Source: Iodidimonas nitroreducens
GTDB lineage: Bacteria; Pseudomonadota; Alphaproteobacteria; Sphingomonadales; Rhodothalassiaceae
DNA length: 64,000 nt
Direction: 5' to 3'
Assembly: GCA_000710935.1 (NCBI GenBank)
Contig: BAYV01000001.1
Span: 1-64,000 of the forward strand
In this document: piece by piece, positions 7,510 to 17,457 of the stretch
Layout: each line of letters opens with the position of its first letter
Position numbering within the stretch: position 1 is the first letter of the stretch
The notes under the pieces: model-generated
What the model was told of the DNA's origin: nothing
What the model saw: only the letters and a program-made list of their open reading frames with translations
Databases searched by the model: none
Program-made: the position numbers and the translations under genes

Positions 7510-9162
7510 TCAGCCGCGCTCGAATTTCTTGAATTTCAGGCGATGGGGGGTTGCAGCTTCATCGCCCAGGCGGCGTTTGCGGTCGGCTTCATAGGCTTCG
7601 AAATTGCCCTCGAACCATTCCACATGGCTATCGCCTTCAAAAGCAAGGATATGGGTGGCAAGGCGATCGAGGAAGAAGCGATCATGGCTGATGACCACGG
7701 CGCATCCCGCGAAATTTTCCAGCGCTTCTTCCAAAGCCCGCAGGGTTTCCACATCCAGATCATTGGTCGGCTCATCCAGCAGCAAAACATTGCCGCCCTT
7801 GCGCAGCATTTTGGCCAGATGCACGCGATTGCGCTCCCCGCCCGAAAGCAGGCCAACCTTTTTTTGCTGATCGGCGCCCTTGAAATTGAAGGCCCCCACA
7901 TAGGAACGCGTGGGAATTTCGGTCTTGCCGAAATAAAATATATCATCACCGCCGGAAATTTCCTGCCACACGGTTTGATTGGCATCCAAAGCATCGCGGC
8001 TTTGATCCACATAGCCAAGCTGCACGGTTTCGCCGATGGAAATGGTTCCGGCATCCGGTGTTTCTTCGCCGGTGATCAGCTTGAACAGGGTGGTTTTACC
8101 GGCACCATTGGGGCCGATGATCCCCACAATTCCGCCGGGCGGCAGGGAAAAGCTGAGATCTTCATAAAGCAGGCGATCCCCAAAGGCTTTGGAAACGCCA
8201 TTAAATTCAATGACATTGCTGCCAAGCCGGGTGGGCGGCTGCATCTTGATCTGGGCCGTGCCCGAAAGCTTTTCCTGCTGTTCTTGCAGCATTTCATCAT
8301 AGGCCCTGATGCGCGCCTTCGATTTCGCCTGCCGGGCTTTGGGGCTGGATCTGATCCATTCCAGCTCTTTTGCCAAAGCCTTGTCCTTGGCTTCTTCCTT
8401 GCGCTCTTCCAGCGCCAGCCGCTTTTGCTTGGCTTCCAGCCATTGGGAATAATTGCCCTCGAAAGGAATGCCATGGCCGCGATCGAGTTCAAGCACCCAG
8501 CCCACCACATTATCGAGGAAATAGCGATCATGGGTTACCAGCACCACGGTGCCTTTATATTCCTGCAAGAAGCGTTCGAGCCAGGCCACTGATTCGGCAT
8601 CCAGATGATTGGTCGGCTCATCCAGCATCAAAAGATCGGGCTTTTCCAGCAACAGGCGGCACAGGGCCACCCGCCGCCGTTCGCCACCGGAAAGGGTGGC
8701 GATATCGGCATCGCCCGGCGGGCAGCGCAGGGCATCCATGGCAATCTCGACCTGATTATCGAGTTCCCACAGATTGCCGGCATCGATTTCATCCTGCAGG
8801 CGGGCCATTTCATCGGCCACATCATCGGAATAATCGGCCAAAATCTCGTTATAGCGATCAAGAATGGCCTGTTGCGCCGCCACCCCATCACGCACATTGC
8901 CCAAAACATCCTTGGCCGGATCAAGCTGAGGTTCCTGGCTCAGATAGCCGGTGCGAATCCCCTCGGCGGCCCAGGCTTCGCCGGTAAAATCCTTGTCGAT
9001 GCCCGACATGATCCGCATCAGGGTCGATTTCCCCGAGCCATTGACGCCGATCACCGCGATTTTCACGCCGGGAAGGAAATTGAGATGAATATCCTTCAGC
9101 ACATGGCGGCCACCGGGATATTTCTTGTTGAGTCCTTGCATGTGGAAAACATACTGAACCAT
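7510..9162 (-). CDS. ettA: Energy-dependent translational throttle protein EttA (ABC-F)
   Basis: ABC-F proteins bind the ribosomal E site; EttA gates translation by the ATP/ADP ratio. The 550-aa product has two soluble ABC cassettes: Walker [10 protein letters not shown] and GPNGAGKTT, signatures [13 protein letters not shown] and [13 protein letters not shown], Walker [13 protein letters not shown] and [12 protein letters not shown] charged P-site tether linker lies between the cassettes. There are no membrane segments. The start at 9162 is chosen because [18 protein letters not shown] matches the EttA N-terminus; an upstream start would add 23 unrelated residues. A terminator follows the gene. 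Confidence 0.93.
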   Translation of the reverse strand: MVQYVFHMQGLNKKYPGGRHVLKDIHLNFLPGVKIAVIGVNGSGKSTLMRIMSGIDKDFTGEAWAAEGIRTGYLSQEPQLDPAKDVLGNVRDGVAAQQAILDRYNEILADYSDDVADEMARLQDEIDAGNLWELDNQVEIAMDALRCPPGDADIATLSGGERRRVALCRLLLEKPDLLMLDEPTNHLDAESVAWLERFLQEYKGTVVLVTHDRYFLDNVVGWVLELDRGHGIPFEGNYSQWLEAKQKRLALEERKEEAKDKALAKELEWIRSSPKARQAKSKARIRAYDEMLQEQQEKLSGTAQIKMQPPTRLGSNVIEFNGVSKAFGDRLLYEDLSFSLPPGGIVGIIGPNGAGKTTLFKLITGEETPDAGTISIGETVQLGYVDQSRDALDANQTVWQEISGGDDIFYFGKTEIPTRSYVGAFNFKGADQQKKVGLLSGGERNRVHLAKMLRKGGNVLLLDEPTNDLDVETLRALEEALENFAGCAVVISHDRFFLDRLATHILAFEGDSHVEWFEGNFEAYEADRKRRLGDEAATPHRLKFKKFERG

Positions 9163-9302
9163 GAGACGCACCGAACCTTTCAAAGACAGGGATTTGATGC
9201 GCTCCATAGCGCACTCGCGCGGGTGACGCAATCAGCAGGCTTGGCGGATGGATGAACTGCGGCTAGTCTTTCGCACATATTTTGATGATGGAGAGGCATG
9301 AG

Positions 9303-10736
9303 ATGAGATTTGCGATGCGGGCCAAGGCCTTGATGACGGCAGCTTTTCTGGCTGTCGGTGTTGATAGCTCCGAAGGCGCTTGGGCGCAGGATTATGTGGT
9401 GGCCGAAACCCCTGCCACGCTGATCAAACAGGTGGAAACGCTGCGGACGGCGGGGCTTCATGATCGCATGGGCTATGAGATCATCGAATCTCTGACCACT
9501 GAAATCGGCCCGCGTTTGGCGGGGAGCGCGCGGGAAGCCGCCGCCCAGGATTGGGCCGTGGCGAAATTAAAGGCGCTGGGTTTCAGCAATATCCAGGTCG
9601 AGCCTTTTGAAATGGAAGGCTGGGCGCGCGGGATCGAAACCGCCCATGTGGTGGGAGCGGCAGCGCAGCCCCTGACGATCACCACATTGGGGGGATCGGT
9701 TGCCACCCCGGATGGCGGGATCACCGCTGAAGTGGCGCGTTTTGACGATCTTTATCAGCTTGAAGCCGCGCCCGATGGCAGCCTTGATGGCAAAATCGTG
9801 TTCATCGATCTCAAAATGTATAAAACGCAGGATGGATCGAGCTATGGCAACACCAATTATATTCGTGGCAATACGCCCTCCGTTGCGGCCAGAAAAGGCG
9901 CGGTGGCCACGTTGATCCGATCCGTGGGCACCGATAGCCACCGCTTTCCCCATACCGGCGGCACCCGCTATGCCGATGATGTGCCCGCCATTCCCGCTGC
10001 CGCCTTGTCCAATCCCGATGCCGATCAGTTAAGCCGCCTTTTGGAACGCGGGCCGGTGAGCATCAAGCTTGAGATGACCCCGAAAAGCTTAGGAACGGTG
10101 ACATCAGGCAATGTGATTGCCGATATCATGGGATCGGAAAAGCCCGAGGAGGTCGTTGTGATCGGCGGCCACCTCGATAGCTGGGATCTGGGCACCGGGG
10201 CCATCGATGATGGGGCCGGCATCGGCATCACCATGGCGGCGGCGAAGCGGATCTTGGACCTTGGCATTGCCCCCAGACGCACCATTCGCCTAATTTTATG
10301 GGGGGCCGAGGAAGTAGGGCTTTTAGGGGCGCGGGCCTATGCCAAGGCCCATGCGGATGAACTGGCCAATCATGTGATCGCGGCGGAATCCGATTTTGGA
10401 GCGGGCCGCATCTGGCGGTTTGAAAGCCGGGTGGGCGCGGAAGATCTGCCCTTTATCCGGGCCATTCACCGGCAATTGCGGCCTTTGGGCATTGGCATGG
10501 GGGCGAATGAAGCGGGCGGTGGCCCCGATGTGATCCCCTTGCGCCAAGCCGGGGTGCCGGTGGTGAGCCTGACCCAGGATGGCAGCGATTATTTCGATCT
10601 GCACCACACCGCAGATGATACCTTTGATAAGATCGAACTCGACAATATTCAGCAGAATATCGCCGCCTATGCCGTTTTCACATGGATGGCGGCCAATCTG
10701 GATGTGGATTTCCGCCCGGATGCTGAACAGCCCTGA
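9303..10736 (+). CDS. Secreted M28-family zinc peptidase
   Basis: The 477-aa protein begins with a signal peptide (MRFAMRAKALMTAAFLAVG, cleavage probably after AWAQ near residue 29). M28 aminopeptidase motifs follow: GGHLDSWDLGTGAIDDGAG carries the first His and bridging Asp, WGAEEVGLLGARAY the acidic pair, ESDFG an Asp ligand, and LHHTADDTFDKI the final His. A PA-like insert (about 125-260) precedes the catalytic part, as in other long M28 enzymes. It probably removes N-terminal residues from peptides in the periplasm or outside the cell. The ATG at 9303 has GGAGAGG 6 bases upstream. The gene diverges from ettA and converges on the FKBP gene at a shared terminator. Confidence 0.88.
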   Translation: MRFAMRAKALMTAAFLAVGVDSSEGAWAQDYVVAETPATLIKQVETLRTAGLHDRMGYEIIESLTTEIGPRLAGSAREAAAQDWAVAKLKALGFSNIQVEPFEMEGWARGIETAHVVGAAAQPLTITTLGGSVATPDGGITAEVARFDDLYQLEAAPDGSLDGKIVFIDLKMYKTQDGSSYGNTNYIRGNTPSVAARKGAVATLIRSVGTDSHRFPHTGGTRYADDVPAIPAAALSNPDADQLSRLLERGPVSIKLEMTPKSLGTVTSGNVIADIMGSEKPEEVVVIGGHLDSWDLGTGAIDDGAGIGITMAAAKRILDLGIAPRRTIRLILWGAEEVGLLGARAYAKAHADELANHVIAAESDFGAGRIWRFESRVGAEDLPFIRAIHRQLRPLGIGMGANEAGGGPDVIPLRQAGVPVVSLTQDGSDYFDLHHTADDTFDKIELDNIQQNIAAYAVFTWMAANLDVDFRPDAEQP

Positions 10737-10752
10737 ACAGCCTTGACGCATA

Positions 10753-10784
10753 AAAAGCCCGGCAGAAGGATCTGCCGGGCTTTT
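10753..10784. terminator. Bidirectional intrinsic terminator
   Basis: A perfect 14-bp inverted repeat (10753-10766 with 10771-10784, core AGCCCGGCAG, 4-base loop) has A-rich and T-rich ends on both sides and a further T7 at 10790-10796. It lies between the convergent M28 peptidase and FKBP genes and can serve both. Confidence 0.92.
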
Positions 10785-10818
10785 GGCGGTTTTTTTCGAG
10801 CGCGAAGTTGAAACCGGC

Positions 10819-11247
10819 TCAGCCGATTTCCACCAGTTCCAGTTCGAAATTCAGATCATGGCCGGCCAAAGGATGATTGGCATCCAAGGTGATTTTTTCT
10901 TCGCTCACCTTAACGATCATCATTTCAACCTGCTGGCCTTCTTTGGTGGTGCCGGTAACGCGCATCCCTTCTTCGGGGGTCATTTCAGCGGGAAACTGAT
11001 CGGGCGGAACCGCGAACACCAGATCATCACGGCGGGGGCCATAGGCCTCATCGGCGGGAATGGTGACCTGTTTCGTTTCGCCGGCGGCCATGCCTTCGAT
11101 CGCGGTTTCAAAGCCAGCGATCACCTGTTGCTTGCCAAGCTCGAAAGCAATGGGTTCGCGCTCGCGCGAGCTATCGAATTGCTGGCCGCTGTTTAATGTG
11201 CCGGTATAATGAACCTTGACGGTGTCACCCGTGCTTGCCGTGGACAA
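10819..11247 (-). CDS. SlyD-like FKBP-type peptidyl-prolyl isomerase
   Basis: The 142-aa cytosolic protein has the FKBP core: VKVHYTGTLNSGQQFDSS at the N-terminus, and PIAFELGKQQVIAGFETAI followed by GMAAGETKQVTIPADEAYG. A SlyD-type insert-in-flap domain (about 75-120) comes next, and the protein closes with LDANHPLAGHDLNFELELVEI. It likely combines prolyl isomerase and chaperone action. Unlike E. coli SlyD it has no Cys/His-rich metal-binding tail, so it is nearer the short SlyD/FkpB-like group. It ends at a terminator shared with the convergent peptidase gene. Confidence 0.92.
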   Translation of the reverse strand: MSTASTGDTVKVHYTGTLNSGQQFDSSREREPIAFELGKQQVIAGFETAIEGMAAGETKQVTIPADEAYGPRRDDLVFAVPPDQFPAEMTPEEGMRVTGTTKEGQQVEMMIVKVSEEKITLDANHPLAGHDLNFELELVEIG

Positions 11248-11381
11248 TATTTCTCTCCTGATCGATCAGTGGGCGTGTTTCATGATGAATATCACAGCCC
11301 GAAGGTCGTGCCTTCGCCCCGAAATGTCAATGCATGTGGCAAAATTTTGCCATCCTTGCACTGTTTCATGCCGCCATGGGG

Positions 11382-13040
11382 TCAATCCTCGGCCCCATGG
11401 GGCCAATTTTCAGCAGCGGGAGGCGTTTTCCCTAAAATCAGATCAGCGGCCTTTTCCCCGATCATGATCGCCGGGGCATTGGTATTGCCGGAAACAAGGC
11501 GCGGCATGATCGAGGCATCGGCAACCCGCAGGCCATCCACCCCCTTCACCTTCAGATCGGGGGTGCAGACGGCGCGTGGATCATCCGCCCGGCCCATGGC
11601 GCAGGTGCCCACCGGGTGATAGATGGTGGTGCCGCTTTCCCTGGCAAAGGCGAGCAATTCGGCGGCACTGCGGGCCTGAGCGCCGGGATCGCGTTCCTTT
11701 TCCACAAAAGGCGCCATGGCGGGCTGCGCCATGATCGCCCGCACCATCAAAAGCGCGTCCACCATCAGCTTTTGATCGCTCAGGGCTTCCAGATAATTGG
11801 GGGTGATATCGGGATAATGGCGCGGATCGGGCGATTTCAGATGAACCGACCCCCGGCTTTCGGGGCGCAGCACACAGCCGCCCAAAGTCAGCCCCGGGTC
11901 CTGATCGAAAATCAATTCGTTGTTTTTATAGGCTTCGCCATCCAAAGTGGCGGGGGTGGCATGGAATTGCAGATCAGGCCACTGTAAGTCTGGCCGGCTG
12001 CGGGCAAAGGCGGTGACATGTGCCGGACCGATTGACATCATCCCATCCCGATGCCGCCAATAACGCCACAGCGCCCCCAAAAGCGGCAGGCCCCGGGCCA
12101 TGGCATTGATCGATGGCGTTCCCGGAACGAATTGAAAGCTTAGGGCCGCATTATAATGATCTTGCAGATTTTCCCCCACCCCCGGCAGATCGCACAAGAG
12201 ATCGATGCCTTGCGCCTTCAACCTTTGGGCATCGCCAATGCCCGAAAGCTCCAGCAGATGGGGGGAATTGACCGTGCCCGCCGATACAATCACGTCCCTA
12301 TCGGCGGCGGCATCGATCAGCTTGTGGCCAATGGCATAGCGCACCCCGGTGATCTTGCGCCCCTGCGCTAAAAGCCTGTGCACCAAAGCGCCGGTTTTGA
12401 TCAGCAGATTGGGTCTAATCGCTGCCTGTTTTAAAAAGCTGCGCGCGGTTGACATCCGCCTGCCCTGATCGATAGTGAATTGGCACAGCCCCGCGCCCAC
12501 TTGCCGACCATCATTGAAATCATCGAGCAGGGGCAGGCCATAATCCGCGCACGCCTCAAGCAAAACCCGCGACATGGGATGAACATAAGCCGGTTCACGC
12601 ACCGGCAGCGGCCCGCCTGTAGCATGGCCGGGTTTGGCCCCATGCTCATAATCTTCGGATCGCATGAAATAGGGCAGCACATCTGCCGCCCCCCAGCCCG
12701 TGCAGCCCAATTGCCGCCAGCCATCATAATCACCGGGATTGCCGCGAATATAGATCATCGCATTGATCGATGATGACCCCCCCAAGGCCTTGCCACGCGG
12801 CCATTTATGGATGCGATCATGGGTATGGCGATCCGGCACGGTGGGAAATTGCCAATTATAGCGGGTGGATTTCAAGGTGACGGCATAGCCCAAAGGCATG
12901 TGGAAAAAGGGATTGCTGTCCTTTGGCCCGGCTTCCAGCAAAAGCACCTTATGGGCGGGATTTTCGCTCAACCGATTGGCCAGCACGCAGCCTGCCGATC
13001 CTGCCCCTATGATGATGAAATCAAAATGGTCCATGATCAT
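11382..13040 (-). CDS. GMC-family FAD-dependent alcohol dehydrogenase (AlkJ/BetA-like)
   Basis: The 552-aa flavoprotein opens with a dinucleotide-binding fold, FDFIIIGAGSAGCVLANRLSE, followed by the GMC signature around GKALGGSSSINAMIYIRG. The C-terminal active-site region has YHPVGTCAMG with the catalytic His and SGNTNAPAIMIGEKAADLI. Such enzymes oxidise primary alcohols or choline to aldehydes. It starts 15 bp after a cytochrome P450 gene with AGGAAGGGGGG right before the ATG, so the two are almost certainly cotranscribed: the P450 may make an alcohol that this enzyme oxidises. No betaine-synthesis neighbours were seen, so a choline role is less likely. The substrate is unknown. Confidence 0.9.
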   Translation of the reverse strand: MIMDHFDFIIIGAGSAGCVLANRLSENPAHKVLLLEAGPKDSNPFFHMPLGYAVTLKSTRYNWQFPTVPDRHTHDRIHKWPRGKALGGSSSINAMIYIRGNPGDYDGWRQLGCTGWGAADVLPYFMRSEDYEHGAKPGHATGGPLPVREPAYVHPMSRVLLEACADYGLPLLDDFNDGRQVGAGLCQFTIDQGRRMSTARSFLKQAAIRPNLLIKTGALVHRLLAQGRKITGVRYAIGHKLIDAAADRDVIVSAGTVNSPHLLELSGIGDAQRLKAQGIDLLCDLPGVGENLQDHYNAALSFQFVPGTPSINAMARGLPLLGALWRYWRHRDGMMSIGPAHVTAFARSRPDLQWPDLQFHATPATLDGEAYKNNELIFDQDPGLTLGGCVLRPESRGSVHLKSPDPRHYPDITPNYLEALSDQKLMVDALLMVRAIMAQPAMAPFVEKERDPGAQARSAAELLAFARESGTTIYHPVGTCAMGRADDPRAVCTPDLKVKGVDGLRVADASIMPRLVSGNTNAPAIMIGEKAADLILGKTPPAAENWPHGAED

Positions 13041-13055
13041 CCCCCCTTCCTGTTT

Positions 13056-14411
13056 TCACCGCCGCACAAGCTCCAGCGGAAGGCCGCATTTCGGCTTGGT
13101 CAGGGGCATGATCTGGAATTCGGCCTGATAATCGGGACGATCAAGCCTGATGCGCCAATGACGCAGCAGATGAAACAGGATGATCTTGGCCTGCATGGTG
13201 GCGAAATGCAGCCCCAAACACATATGCGCCCCGCCGCCAAAAGGCACATAGGCATATTTATGGCGTTCGCGCACCCCGCCTTCATCGGAAAAGCGCATGG
13301 GATCAAAGCGTTCGGGATCGGGCCATAAGCTGCGCATCCGATGCACGAAGGTGGGGGAAATGCCCACCAATGTGCCCTTGGGGATTTCATAGCCGCCAAA
13401 GTCCACATCCTTGATGGTCATTCTTGGCAGGGCAGGCACCGGGGCATTCAGGCGCATGGCTTCCTTGAAGGCATGATCCACCAGTTCCAGCCTGCCCAGA
13501 TCCTCATGATCGAGATGATCGGTGCCAAGGCCGGCGCACTCATCGGCCAGCCTGTCTTGCCAATCGGGGTTTCGCCCCAATTCATAGATTAAGGTGGTCA
13601 CCGATGAGGTGATGGTATCATGGGCGGCCATCCACAGAAAATTCATGTGATCGATGATCTGCTGATCGCTGAAACCTTCGCCCTTTTCATCCGTGGCATT
13701 GCATAAAAGGCTGAAGGTATCCGATCCCGATGTGCCCCGCCTTTGGGGGATCAGGCGGCCAAAAAATGTGCCCATCGCCCGCCGCCCGGCCACCCCCCGA
13801 CCATATAAAGTGCCGGGCAAAGGATAGCGAAACATCGCCATCGAAGCCGCCACCATATCGGAAAGCGCTTTATTCACCGCCGCCGCTTCCGCGCCCGGCG
13901 CCATCCCTAAAAAAACATCACTGGCCATATCAAGGCTCAGGGTTTTGATGGCATCATAAAACAAAAACCGCCCACCCTTGCCCCATTGATCGATGCGCTG
14001 GGGAATACCCGCATTGAGCCGGGTGCAATAATGGCGCATGGCCGGGGTTTTAAAGGCGACCCCCATGATTTTGCGATGGGCGCGATGAACATCGAAATCG
14101 AGCAGCATCAGGCCGCGCGGGAACAGATCCTTTAAAAACAGCATCCAGCCCTGTTCCGATGACAGGGCCTTGTCGCGGTCGAGGAAAAAGAATTCATTGG
14201 CCTCAGGGCCGATCAGCGAAACCTGATCGCGAAAAAGGATATGATGGCGATAAACCGGGCCATAGCGATCCAGCATCCGCTGCGTATAGGCGCGGGGATC
14301 GCGAAAATCTTCCAAGGTATTGCCCAGAATGGGCCAGCCTTTTTCGCCGGGGATGTGATCGAGCCGACCGGCTTTCGATGGTCGCCGCAGCTTTGCAGGG
14401 AGACTGGCCAT
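13056..14411 (-). CDS. Cytochrome P450 monooxygenase
   Basis: A soluble haem-thiolate monooxygenase of about 451 aa. It shows the proline-rich start IPGEKGWPILGN, an I-helix WMAAHDTITSSVTT with the acid-Thr pair, the ExxR motif in KEAMRLNAP, and the haem-binding loop FGGGAHMCLGLHF with the Cys ligand. The overall look is nearer CYP120/CYP26/CYP51-type proteins than bacterial CYP153; this is an impression, not an alignment. It needs separate redox partners, none of which lie beside it. An alternative GTG start at 14444 with GGAAG upstream would add 11 residues. It precedes the GMC dehydrogenase by 15 bp and may also read through from the fructokinase gene. Confidence 0.9.
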   Translation of the reverse strand: MASLPAKLRRPSKAGRLDHIPGEKGWPILGNTLEDFRDPRAYTQRMLDRYGPVYRHHILFRDQVSLIGPEANEFFFLDRDKALSSEQGWMLFLKDLFPRGLMLLDFDVHRAHRKIMGVAFKTPAMRHYCTRLNAGIPQRIDQWGKGGRFLFYDAIKTLSLDMASDVFLGMAPGAEAAAVNKALSDMVAASMAMFRYPLPGTLYGRGVAGRRAMGTFFGRLIPQRRGTSGSDTFSLLCNATDEKGEGFSDQQIIDHMNFLWMAAHDTITSSVTTLIYELGRNPDWQDRLADECAGLGTDHLDHEDLGRLELVDHAFKEAMRLNAPVPALPRMTIKDVDFGGYEIPKGTLVGISPTFVHRMRSLWPDPERFDPMRFSDEGGVRERHKYAYVPFGGGAHMCLGLHFATMQAKIILFHLLRHWRIRLDRPDYQAEFQIMPLTKPKCGLPLELVRR

Positions 14412-14521
14412 AAAAGGATCTTTCGCAATGAAACCCGATCCCACTATACGCGCTTCCGCCGCTGCCCTCAGCCACCAGAACCGGCGTGATCAAGGGGCGG
14501 GCGCTTTCACCGAAACCGGCA

Positions 14522-15430
14522 TCACACAGCGCGGTCGGCATCGAGCGCCAAAGCCAAAGCCCCCAAGGGGCCGGCGCGTTCCCCAAGGCCGGGGGGCATG
14601 ATCACATCCACCAGATCGCCATCATGGGGCGGATTGGTGAGATAACCATTGAGCCGGGCTTTGGTTTGAGCGCGCAGGGCTTCAAACAGGCTGGCGCGTT
14701 TCATCACCCCACCCCCCAGCAAAATCCGCCGGGTGGACTGCATCAGGATCAGATTGGTGGTGAGCACCGACAAATAACCCGCCTCCATCGTCCAGGCGGG
14801 ATGATCGGCGGATAAAGCCTGTGCAGGCGTTCCCCAGCGGGCTTCAATCGCCGGCCCACAGGCCAATCCTTCAAGGCAATCGCCATGAAAGGGGCAATGG
14901 CCTTCATAAGGATCGCTCGTAAGATCATGGGGAACCGGGATATGGCCCAATTCACCATGCATCACCCCGTGCACCAAAGCCCCGCCCGAAACGATACCGC
15001 CACCGATGCCCGTGCCAACAGTGATATAGGCATAATCCGAAAGGCCCTGCGCCGCCCCCCAGCGCCCTTCCGCCAAAGCCGCGCCATTCACATCAGTATC
15101 GAAAACCACCGGCACCCCCAGCCCGGCCTTGATCGCACCGGCCAGATCGGTGCCGGTCCAGCCCGGCTTGGGGGTTTTGAGCACATGGCCCCAATGGGGG
15201 GAATGGGGATTGATATCCACCGGCCCGAAACTTGCCAGCCCCACCCGTGCCAAAGGCCCAAGCTGGGAGTGATAGCCTTCAAAAAAGGCGAGAATATCGG
15301 GAATGGTTTCATCCGGCCTGCGCGTGGGCAATTCGATCTGGGCGCGAATATCATCCGGGCCTTTGCCGATCAGGCAGATGATCTTGGTGCCCCCGGCCTC
15401 GATCGCCCCATAAAGCGCGCTATCCGTCAT
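14522..15430 (-). CDS. ROK-family fructokinase
   Basis: Likely phosphorylates fructose to fructose-6-phosphate in the cytosol. The 302-aa protein has the ROK ATP-binding start GAIEAGGTKIICLIG, DTDVNGAALAEGRWGA with the catalytic Asp, TVGTGIGGGIVSGG, and a Cys/His zinc motif GELGH..HCPFHGDCLEGLACGPA typical of the fructokinase branch. Its ATG overlaps the last four bases of the amylosucrase gene (ATGA), so translation is probably coupled. This fits well, because amylosucrase releases fructose from sucrose. Glucokinase activity is the main alternative. Confidence 0.88.
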   Translation of the reverse strand: MTDSALYGAIEAGGTKIICLIGKGPDDIRAQIELPTRRPDETIPDILAFFEGYHSQLGPLARVGLASFGPVDINPHSPHWGHVLKTPKPGWTGTDLAGAIKAGLGVPVVFDTDVNGAALAEGRWGAAQGLSDYAYITVGTGIGGGIVSGGALVHGVMHGELGHIPVPHDLTSDPYEGHCPFHGDCLEGLACGPAIEARWGTPAQALSADHPAWTMEAGYLSVLTTNLILMQSTRRILLGGGVMKRASLFEALRAQTKARLNGYLTNPPHDGDLVDVIMPPGLGERAGPLGALALALDADRAV

Positions 15431-17349
15431 GCGTTCGTCTCCTCAAGCCAATGGCAAGCATAAGGGGCCAGCACCAGATCGTCGAGCCCATCAAACCGGC
15501 TTTGGCTCAAGCGGTCTTTTAAGGGAAAGCGAAAGCGCGCGGCGATCACCTCATCAGCGGTGATGATCTGAGGGCTGGCGCTGAAATTGGCCAGTAAAAG
15601 CAGCCGCCCCCGCGCGCCCGAACGCCGCATCACGAAAATATGGGGATTGGCTGCCGACAAAGGCCGCGAAGGCGTATCCCCATGAAGGGCAGGAAAATCC
15701 GCCCGGCAATCGATCAGATGGCGGATCGTGCTATAGATCCTGTGGGTGAGGCTGCCCTTTTCATGGCGTTCATCGGCCTTGGCCCAATCCATGGTTGGGC
15801 GATGCAGCCAGCGGGTATCGGCGGCTTTTTGCGGATCGCCCTCGAAACTGTGATCATTGAGCATCCCCAATTCATCGCCCATATAAAGCAGCGGAATGCC
15901 GCCAAAAGCAAAGATGATGCTGTGCAGCAGGCTGATCCGGGCCATAGCCTGCGTGATGGCCTGATCATTGCCCGCATCACATGCCGATTCCAGCCCGGCG
16001 AGGGACGCGAGCATCCCCGATGTGCCATGCACCGCGCGATCTTCGCCGGTTTGAAAGGATTGCCCCCGGGCAAAGCTGTTGGCGCTGCGACCGGCATAAA
16101 AATCCGATAAAAAGCGCACATGATCACTGGGGCCATCCCCTTGCCGTTCCACATCCAGCACCGGCCAGCCAATATCATCATGGCAGCGCACATAGGTGAT
16201 CCAGCTTGTATTGGCGGGCGGCGATGGCATCCGGCGCAACATGCGGGTGAGCCGGTCAGCCCGGCCTTCCGCCAAAGCCGACCACAGCAAAACCATCAGG
16301 GTATTGTGATAGCCAAGCTGACATTCCTTGCCGGCATGGGCCCCTTCCCCCAGATAGGCGGTGAGATGTTCGGGGGCAACGATGGCTTCCGCCTTCAGCG
16401 CCAGCGCCGGAGCCGCGATCCGCAATAAAGCGCGAAAGGCCCGCAAAAGCTGATGCGCCTGTGGCTGATTGCGGCAATCCGTGCCCATGGCTTTCCACAT
16501 GAAGGCCACGGAATCAAGGCGCAGCACCTCGACCCCGCGATTGGCAAGCTGCAGCATGATGCGCAGCATCTCGGCAAAAACCGCAGGATTGCTGTAATTC
16601 AGATCCCATTGATAGGGATAAAAGGTTGTCCATACCCAGCGATCCATTTGTGGGATATGGGTGAAATTCCCCGGCGCATTGATGGGAAAAACCTCATCAA
16701 GGCTCTGCTCATAAAGATCGGGCAGGCGGCGATCGGGAAAGCAATGATAATAGGCCTGATAGTGCGGATCGCCTGCCTTGGCCGCCTTCGCCCAGGCATG
16801 GCTGTCGGCGGTGTGATTGAGCGCCAGATCGCTGACAAGGCTGATGCCGCGATCCCGGCAGGCGGCCGCCAGCCTTTCCAGATCGGCCATGGTGCCCAGG
16901 CGGGGATCGATCATTTCATAATCCTCCACCGCATAGCCGCCATCATTTTCCCCGGCACAGGGCTTGGTGATGGGCATCAGATGCAGATAGGTGATCCCCA
17001 TGTCTGCCAGATAATCAAGGCGATCCGCCACCCCGGCCAAAGTGCCGCCAAAGCGATCAGCATAGGCGGAATAGCCCATCATATGGGGCTTTTGGAACCA
17101 ATCGGGGATATGCACCCTTTGCTGATCCAGCTTTTTGAGATCATCGGGCCGGGCGGCAAAGCCTTCGGCGATGATGTCGTAAAAGCGTGAAAGCCAATCA
17201 TCATAATCGGGCTGCTGGCCGTAAAGCGCAAACAGGGCTTCTTCGGCATCTGAGGTAAAGAGTTCGGCCCGGATGGCAAACAAATCCCGATCACCTGCGG
17301 GCTGCTGATCGAGAAGGGGATGATGCACTATGGATTGGGAAAAAGACAT
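15427..17349 (-). CDS. Amylosucrase (GH13), sucrose-cleaving glucosyltransferase
   Basis: Amylosucrase transfers glucose from sucrose onto an alpha-1,4-glucan and releases fructose; close relatives simply hydrolyse sucrose. The 640-aa protein matches the family throughout: a helical N-domain, LGTMADLERL, SLVSDLALNHTADSH, WVWTTFYPYQWDLNYSNP, the nucleophile Asp in VLRLDSVAFMWK, the acid/base Glu in LKAEAIV, and the third Asp in YVRCHDDIGW. It has no signal peptide, so sucrose must be imported first. It overlaps the fructokinase gene by 4 bases and lies behind the TonB-receptor gene, separated by a hairpin. Sucrose hydrolase is the alternative; reading alone cannot separate them. Confidence 0.9.
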   Translation of the reverse strand: MSFSQSIVHHPLLDQQPAGDRDLFAIRAELFTSDAEEALFALYGQQPDYDDWLSRFYDIIAEGFAARPDDLKKLDQQRVHIPDWFQKPHMMGYSAYADRFGGTLAGVADRLDYLADMGITYLHLMPITKPCAGENDGGYAVEDYEMIDPRLGTMADLERLAAACRDRGISLVSDLALNHTADSHAWAKAAKAGDPHYQAYYHCFPDRRLPDLYEQSLDEVFPINAPGNFTHIPQMDRWVWTTFYPYQWDLNYSNPAVFAEMLRIMLQLANRGVEVLRLDSVAFMWKAMGTDCRNQPQAHQLLRAFRALLRIAAPALALKAEAIVAPEHLTAYLGEGAHAGKECQLGYHNTLMVLLWSALAEGRADRLTRMLRRMPSPPANTSWITYVRCHDDIGWPVLDVERQGDGPSDHVRFLSDFYAGRSANSFARGQSFQTGEDRAVHGTSGMLASLAGLESACDAGNDQAITQAMARISLLHSIIFAFGGIPLLYMGDELGMLNDHSFEGDPQKAADTRWLHRPTMDWAKADERHEKGSLTHRIYSTIRHLIDCRADFPALHGDTPSRPLSAANPHIFVMRRSGARGRLLLLANFSASPQIITADEVIAARFRFPLKDRLSQSRFDGLDDLVLAPYACHWLEETNA

Positions 17350-17383
17350 GATCGATCCGTGTTGCCTTTTCGGGCGAACGCCC

Positions 17384-17441
17384 TCTTACAAGAATAAGAG
17401 CCGCAATCACAAGATCTCAAGGAGCCCAAGTGATTGCGGCT
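17384..17441 (-). terminator. Hairpin terminator or attenuator between TonB receptor and amylosucrase
   Basis: A perfect 12-bp stem (17399-17410 with 17430-17441, arm AGCCGCAATCAC) lies directly behind the receptor stop codon. On the minus strand it is followed by the T-rich TCTTATTCTTG. It may end the receptor transcript fully, or only partly, so that receptor mRNA exceeds amylosucrase mRNA. Confidence 0.75.
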
Positions 17442-17457
17442 GACACGCATGTTGATC

